Below are positions 39,701 to 48,700 of a stretch of 64,000 nucleotides of DNA, in pieces. Below the pieces are notes generated by a model. The model saw only the letters and a list, made by a program, of their open reading frames with translations, ran no database searches and was not told where the DNA came from. The position numbers and the translations under genes were made by a program. Numbering within the stretch: position 1 is the stretch's first letter; every line of letters starts with the position of its first letter. This DNA is from Brachypterus glaber (taxonomy: Eukaryota > Arthropoda > Insecta > Coleoptera > Kateretidae), in contig OY294048.1 in assembly GCA_958510825.1 (NCBI GenBank), forward strand, positions 18,555,589 through 18,619,588. The letters are read 5' to 3'.

Positions 39701-42700
39701 AAAAATGACTTTTAGTGATATTTTTATTAAGCATTGTGTTTGATAATTTTTGACATTTAGATTAAAATAACTGTCATGTTACGTCTTAAAAATAATTACA
39801 GAAAGTTTTTTAAAAGTGGAAATTTTTTAAAAGTTATAATAAAAGTAAGTTTTTTTATTTATAATATGCTATTAAAAAAAATTGTACCCTACCTGAGCTT
39901 AAATTATCTTTTTTTAATAAATTATGAACAGTATTTTGTTAACTCGCCAAAAACAAATTTTCACATCGTTTACTGTGAAACCCTTATTGAACACTGTATT
40001 ATATTGCTTAATTTTTACAAAACATTTGTAGATTGATACTTTAGTTTTCTTTTTAAAGATTTTTTGTAATTTCTTCTTGCTTTTTAATAATTATTTGGAT
40101 TTTTTTTTAAACGTCAAAATAATGTTTGTATTGACAATGAATTTAAAAGTTCATAGCAACCTTACATAGGGAATTAAATTTATTCTACCAACCATACAAC
40201 AAAAAACAAATAAACATCAACTCAGATAGATTCTAAAAATTGCATTTGGCCATTTGATTTTACTCCTCATTATTCATTTTACCATAGTTCAAGTTAAATA
40301 ATAAGTTAATATGGGGGCGCCCCCCTGTTTCAAGTTCAGGGGAGGGCCATAGCCTTGGGGCCCCCGGAGTCGGCACCTATGCCCATAATAGTTCAACTTA
40401 AATTGTCATAAATTAGGAAAATTTTATCATTGTTACCATTTATATTTTCATTGTAAACAGTTTTAGTTACCTTTAATTTATATAAATTATATTATTATAC
40501 TCTTCGAATAACACAGCCACACAAAAAAAAGTCAAGAGTTCTTTTAATCCGAATTAAGGGTCACAGAAAAAAAAAGTTCAAAAGTACAATGCATGTATTC
40601 CTAATTATTTTGAGGCGCTGAACCCGAATTTAAGGTCAAAATAGCACCCTATCCAATTAAACCCTCAAAAAACGTTATTTTCGTACTCGTAAATGACATT
40701 TTTTGACAACTGTGAATATGAGGTGCTATTTTGATACAATGCACAGTGGTCCCGAAAAAAAAAGTGAAAAGATTCTTTTTTTTGCATAGTGCCATGTTTT
40801 ACACCGCCGGGCTAATTTTGTTTAATATAATATATAGTTAATATTATGAATAGAATAGAAAAACTTCTCATATTTTGCCAAATTTTTAATACTTTTTTTT
40901 TTAATTTAAAAAAAAAAAAAAACGGGCCAGTATAAAAGCATGAATTTTTTACAGTAATTACTAGTACATATAAGAAAAATAACCCATAAAAATGGGCTGA
41001 AGTTTGTTTTTGGCTATTGGTCAGCATTAAAATTAACAAAAGAAGCATTTATACCAAATTTCAGCTAGCATTTATACCAAATTTCAGCTAAACCGGACAT
41101 TTTTGAAAATTTTTGAACCACCCTAATGACGCATTTTCAGATTTTTCATATTTTTTTCGTAATCGACGATGCAAAAAATGGCACTATACAAAAAAAAAAC
41201 AGAACTTTATTACTTTTTTTCTGGGACCACTGTACAATGGTCTCCAAAAGAGTTCTTTATCTTTTTTGTCTGGCTGTGTATTGGAGAAAAATAAAACTGA
41301 AATTTCACTTAAAGCATAAAATTTCAGTTTTAAACAGTTCTAAACTGTGATTAACTAACCTTGCAAGAATAAATAGCAGAACAGAAACTCCAAGATACGC
41401 AGTTGCCATATAAATCCAAACATCGAGGGACAACGGCGACAGAAACGAAAACAAATTAGGCGGTTGCTTGATCGGTTTTCGATACAATATGCTGATTCCC
41501 AGGTTCATAAAGGGCATCGTAAAGTCGACCGCATTCTCCCGTTCGTAAGTTATGGTCAGGTCTGCAATTGCTAGGTCTGCCTTTTGGTTGAGCAGCTCTC
41601 CAATCATGCCGTTCCATTCTTTTGTTTCTCTGTTTTGTGATCCGTATTTACCGTCCGGGGTTAAACGAATGGTGTAGTTAAAGCCCAATACACGAGAAAT
41701 TTCGTGGATCAAGTCTACTGCGTATCCTTCAAATTGAGCATTTCCGGACAGTTTTACGCTGGATTCTTTTCGCATAACGTAAGGTGCACTCTGGAAATTA
41801 AGTTTTTTTTTCTTACAATAAAATCATGGTAGCTTTGCCTGAGAAACGCACACGACCTTTTTTGAGATAAGAAAAGTGACAATAGTAATATATACCAAGG
41901 TAGAGAATACATTTTTTATAGCTGCGTAGCAGCGAGGGATTTAAGAGAGCGAGGCTATAAAAAATGTATTCTCTACCTTGGCTATAATATTTGTATATGT
42001 TTGCCAGAACACTTTTGGGCATTCGCATGTATTATCAAACACTGCGCATACTTGTGTTTGCCTGAGCAGTACTGCGCATGCGCAAATAAAACAAACTTAA
42101 ATTTACCTCAGCTAAACCGAACACAACCAAAAAAAATCAATTAAAACGAAACATACCGGTAAAACACAAAAAAAAAACATGTGTGAGCTTGTTTAAAGAC
42201 TTTAGAACGCTTTATCTCGAAGCCCTTGGGTAATTTATTCTTGAATGTTATGTGCGTCCTTTAAATTCCTTCATAATGAGGGCCCCATGCTATGAAATTA
42301 TCAACGAGCCTTTTTAATAAACTAATACAAGGTCCTACACTTTCATGATTAATAAAATAATTATAAATAATAGGTTTCCAGCGTGGGGCCCGTAATAAAC
42401 TTCGGGTGGCGCCCGGGCCGCTTCTATGGCCCAGCGGCCTTGCCAGTCTGCCGTTGAGTCGAAGTACACTATCGGATTTACAAAATATTATAAACATACT
42501 TTTAATGTAACGTAAGCAACGAATTCCCTTGCAACGTAAGCAACGGATATTTAATTTTTTAATACATAATTCAGAAATTTATTTAGATTTAAAACATTAT
42601 CGCCTGACTTCTAAAACATTCTCAAATCCGCATTTAGTTTCAAAAAATAAATATATTTTGAAATGCAACAGAAATTTAAAGATACATGTACCCAAGTCAA

Positions 42701-45700
42701 GATCTATGTCACAAAATGTAACGTAAGCAACACTATATAAAATTATAAATTTCTCCCAAATGAAACTTATACTAATTATAAATATATGTTTTGTTACTTT
42801 GTTATTTACTACAAATTAATAATTTATTTAAATATTATGTGTTATAATATAATTGATAAATTTATACATTTAAAAGTTTAAATATGAGTCAAAATGTAAC
42901 GTAAGTAACGCTGGAATTACCCTTTGTGTAAAATTGTTTTTTTATTACTTTTTTTTTCGTTTTCATTTTTACCGTATAAAAATGAAACACACATAATTTA
43001 CCATCTTTTTACTTAATCTTCAAAGTAAATCATACATTTGGCATAATAAGAAAAATAGCGGAAAAATACATTAAATGGACATTAAAAAATAGGAGTTCAG
43101 GACAAAAAACCGTGTTTTAGCTCTAATTGGATGTCACTTTTATTTTAATATTAGTTTTATATATTTTTTAACCCTTTCAGGACGGTTGACATATATATCT
43201 GACAGTGGGAAAATTGCCACACAGACGGCTGACCGATATATAGGTCAGGCTTTTTTCAGGCTTTAAAGGCGGCTGTATGATAAATCAGCCAGAATTGAAA
43301 AATTGAATTGGCTGTGGGCTGACTGACTGATATATCATGACTGGAAAATTTGGCGTATGGACTAGCGCCATATATATCGGCCACTGTCCGATATATGTGA
43401 CGCTCGTCTGTATGGCACACACTCAACAAGAGAGGCGTGCGCGCGTCAAATCATATGGAAAGCCTGTCGCTACGTGTTTTTAAGTGTTTAAGTTGCATTC
43501 AAAATGTCGTGCGAACAAGAAGCTGGGGCTTCGCGAAAAAAAACAAAAATAAATAATAACGCTACAAGCTATATTTAGGAATATTTTGGATAAGTTTGAT
43601 TATATCTTTTAATATTTTTCAAATGTTTATTAGTTAAAAAAATATATTTTGAATTAAAATAAAGTTTTTTGATTAAAAAAAGTAATTTTTTGCGTTTTTA
43701 TAAAGGGTCCCACAAGTACATTTCTGTGACGGATATATATGACATTCGTCCACAGGGCACGTGAAAAACAGCCGTCTGTGTGACACTCTGCGGCAAAATG
43801 GTGCCGTCCTGAAAGGGTTAAGCTTAAAAACAAGGTAAATCATGTGTATCTCGTTTTTATACCATAAAGACGAAAATGAAAAAAAGTAAGAAAAAACTAT
43901 CAGTTTTTTATACATAGAATTTTAGGCTGAATTAAAAAATGTAAAAAATTACAGATTATTCCGACGATTGTTCCATTAAAAATATTGCTGCCAACAAAAT
44001 AATACTTTCCCCTATAAGCCTAGGGTTATTAAAATCAAAAACAAATTTAAAAAAATTAAAAAAAAAATTAAAAAAAAAATGAATCTTTTTAAAAGTTTTT
44101 TTCGTAAAACGAAAAATAAATTGAAAAAAATATGTTTTTAAAAAAATTGTTTTTACTCCATTTTAACTCCTTACCCCAACCCGATTTTTACGAAAAACAA
44201 CTTTGGATAATCAATCTGTGCTCCAAATTTAAAGTCTTTAGCCTGAAGAGTTCTTGGTCACAAATTTCCCTGACACACAGACCGACAGACTGACATGTCG
44301 CGACAGATCGACCGAAAGGCAGAATTTTTTTTTAAGAAAATTATATTTTTTGGATATAAAAATTCCGGAAACGTAAAAAAAGCAATAAAAATGTTTCAAT
44401 TTTTTTTACTAACGTAAGACTTTCCTCTCAATTCGTGATCGAATTTTAAAGTTGATATCTCAATTCGTGTAAAAGTTAATATATAATATATTATATCATA
44501 GTAGGACGTAATGATGGATAAACGATCGCTTGCATCCATAAAGGTAATTTAACCTTTTTGGCATACTCTGTTTTGTACTAACTCTATAAATTAACAGCCT
44601 TTCAAAGTTAATTGAGCTCAATTTACTTACCAATATTGTGGTGACAACGAAAGTCTTGTTCTGAATAATCTCGACAATTTGTGTGTAAGCTTCTCCGTAG
44701 GTTCTTGTAAAATTAACGCCCTCGGTTGAATTCCAGGTGCCAATTTTCTTAAGACCCTCTCGGCTCAGCTCAATAATGTCGAGGACAAAGTCGCTCCTGA
44801 ATCCTTGATGGTCAAATTTAATTACGCCAGTCAGGCCACGCATTTCAACCTGCAACAAGCATGAGCAAGTTTTAATATAGTTTGACGCACGGATCTGTGG
44901 CTACGGGAAATATGTTTGGAATTTGTGTGCAAGTGGGAGGGCCGATGTACACTGTAAAAACTTCATGTAAAATAATCTAAAAATACATGAATTTACATAG
45001 TACGGAATAGTAAATTAACTATTCTGGATTATGCATAATTCATGAATTTATGTAAAAGAATGTAAAAGAATGTAAAACAATGTAAAAGAATGTAAAATAA
45101 TGTAAAAAAATATATGTACATTGATTTACATATTTTTACATGATTTTACAATATCGGGCTATGTTATTTTAAGACGCGCGTGCGCTTTGGACAATAACCA
45201 AGAAGGCGTCGCATCATGAGACGGACCGTTTAATATTGTCAGAGATTGTAGTCTCTGATATTGTTAGAGAGATAGCGACGCATGCTGCTAGGTTAAACTG
45301 TTAAAAGTGTAAAAAAGGTAAATATTATTTATGTACGATATTTAAATGCTTTATTTGTGGCCTAAAATTTACATTAGTTATAAATTACGATCTTTATCAA
45401 TCAATAGATCTCAATAAAGATGTAAGCAGTTTATACTCGTATTAAGGTTGCAAATCGGTTGGTTTATTAAACCAAATGAACTTTACGCTCCGATATTTCA
45501 AAAAAGCTTTGACACAGAGACTTGTAATTTGGAACAAACAAAAGTAGTAAATATTTTTTTTCAAATTTCAAGTCTCTATGCCAAAGCGTTGTTGAAATAT
45601 CGTAGTGTTTAAGTTGTTTTAAAAGCACTTTTAATATGACTGTATGTTAATTTTTTAAAAAATTATTAAACACACCATAAGTATTGTAGGAAAATATAAT

Positions 45701-48700
45701 AAAAATCGTTCAAGCTGATCGTTTTTTTACTTTTGTTTTTATAATTTATTGACTACAACTACAAATTACATAGTTCATAATGGTAATATTTTGCATAAAC
45801 CGAAAATGTAAAATTTTTCATAGCGGAATTTATAAAAATAACATGATATGAAGACTACACGGTAAAACGCACAAAGCGAATTAGGTTGCTTCTACCGTGA
45901 GCCTTTATGTGCAAGTCGACCTTATTCGCGTTTTTCCCGTGTAGTCTTCATATTATGTAATTTTTACAAACTCTGCTATGGAAAATTTACATTTTCTGTT
46001 TATGCAAAATATTACCATTCTGGACTATGTAATTTTTAGCGTTCCGGTCTATGCAAAACATTACCATTACGGACTATGTAATTTTTACCATTCCGGTCTA
46101 TGGCAACATTTTACCATTTAGGGACTATGTAATTTAATGTAATTTATTTTTACTGTGTAGGCACGCACTCCTTATAACGATCTTGACGGAAAGAAGAGTG
46201 CGAGAATTATTCCTCCCCCTTACGTCGGAGACTTTCTTTCATGCGGAGAACTATACAATTATCTTGGAGGAAAAAGTTTTGGACTTTAGACCACACTTAA
46301 GAATATTAAACAAGCCGTGAAGATATTTAATGCTTCGCATCCCATTATAATATTCACAGTGGATAGTATATTGCATTTTCCCAAATACTTATTTCACGCA
46401 AGTTAAAATGATTTAATCGAAAATCAAAGTAAGTAAAAAAGTAAAAAAAAATAAAAAACACCGTTGGGGAATGGGCCTAATACCTGGGACCTTCTGGATG
46501 TCAGCTGGTTACACTGACCCCTATGCCTCGAGTGGACTGGAGCAGAAATTTATTTATAAGATTAAAGTATACAGGTTGATTTAGAAATAAGTTATAAAAT
46601 TTTAAGGGGTTATTCTAGGTCCAAAAATATGAAAAAAAGTTTCTATAAAAGTTGGTCCGGAAATGAGCTCTAAGGGAGTTACGAACCTCCTGAGGGTACA
46701 TCTGAAAAGTAGTTTTTTTAATATATCTGGCTGCCTATAAACCACAGTAACGAGATTATTCACGTGCCTTAATACTGATAAAGTTATCATTTTATGAAAT
46801 ATTTATTTGGTAATTTTAACCAGGGACGTGCAAAATGGGGGGGGGGGCAGTAACCTTTTTGCCCAAAACTTTTTTATCTGTAAATTTTTTGACATTTTCT
46901 CAATAAAATATTAATTTAAACAAAAATACATAAAAAAGGTACCCTTTATGTGACACCATAGGGCAAACTTTTACGTTCTGAGACTCAAAAATCGGAACTA
47001 AAAAATGCACCAATAAAAATTTCAATACTGCTGGGTAATTTTACATTTAAAACTATGAAAAAAGCACGTATATCTTGGTTTGAAAATCAGTTTTAAGTGT
47101 ACTTAAAGAATAACACTATTTAAGGGACAGTAGCTCCCTTAAAAGTGATTTGTAGATATTTTTGTATGGGAACTTTTTTATAATTTTTAATGTTAAATCG
47201 CCTTGCAATATTTGCATTATTGTTGCATTTTTTAGTTCCATTTTTTGATGCTCAGAATGTGAAATTGCCTCTTTAATTGCAATTTTCTCGAAAACGGTTG
47301 GTCCTACGGTGTTACACAAAGAGTACCTTTTTTATGTATTTTTAATTAAATATTAATATACTATTAAGAAAATGTCAAAAAATCTACAGATAAAAAAGTT
47401 TGGGCCAAAAAAGTGATATAACCCCCCCATTTTGCACGCCCCTGTTTAAAATTACCAAATAAAAATTACATAAAATAATAACCTTTATCAGTGTTAAGGC
47501 ATGTGCAAAACCTCGTTACTGTGGTTTATAGTGTTCCATAGATATTAAATAAAAACTACTTTTCAGATACACCCTTAGGAGGCTCGTAGCTCCCTTAGGG
47601 CTCATTTCCGGACCAAGCTGTATAGTAACTTTATTACATAATTTTAGACCTGGAATCGCCCCTTAAAATTTTGTTATTTCTGAATCACCCTGCATAATGT
47701 TATTTTCTCGTCAAGTGTGCCCTTTTTGTTTTTAAATGGATTGTTTTCAAATTTGTGCAGATTGTTCCTTTTAATAAATTTCATTTTTCCTAAACAAATT
47801 AAGTCAATAAATCAGATCTGATCTGATATGCAGACGTTTCCTTCTGATTTTTTCATCATCAATAGTTTGTTTGGGTCTTTAAGAGACAGGCGCAGCCTAT
47901 GGCTCATTTATCTAAAAAAATACTTAATCTGAATTGAAATTTGGGGCAGTGAGTCTATGCTCACTGATGCGAGTTGCATCTGTCATAATTTGGGGGGGAG
48001 TGAGTCTCTGCTCACTGATGCGATTTGCATCTGTCATAATTTGGCGCTGTGGAGTGGGTGGGAGGGGGATGGGGAGGGATGTGATAGGGAGAGGAGGGAT
48101 GTCTGATTTTTTCGATTCTTTAAAATGTTTTACCTCTATAACATTTTTGTTTTTGGAGAAATTATTTTAAAAACAAAAGGGATCTGCCTCTTAACTTAAC
48201 TTTTCCTGAAAATTTAACTCGTACAATTTTTTTAATTTAATTCCTGTCCATGTACTTATTCCATGAAAATAACCTTACATGTGGTAAAGGATTTCAATAA
48301 AGTGTTGAATTGAACCCACATACTGTCGTCACAATACTAACTGGCACCTGTGAGCTGAGGCAAAGGGAAGAAAAGAGGTAAAATATAGCATATAAAATAT
48401 AGGTGACCTTAACTTTTTTACATTCCGCAGAGGTGCCACTTCATAAAATGTACACAGTATTTGTTAGCGACATATTTAAAGAAATTTTCTTAGGTATGGG
48501 AATAGGTTGTATTAAGCCTAAGCCCACATTAGGGTGGGCCGAAAAACTGAAATCTGGAATTTCAAAACGCAATACCCGCCAAAATATGCCTTCTAATATG
48601 CCTAATTTTTGTGCAAAAGCACAATCAGATTAAAGGTCATCTTGAGCCCTCTACAAAGCCTTTAATATTAATGAAAATATCGTATTTCTTCACATTTGTA

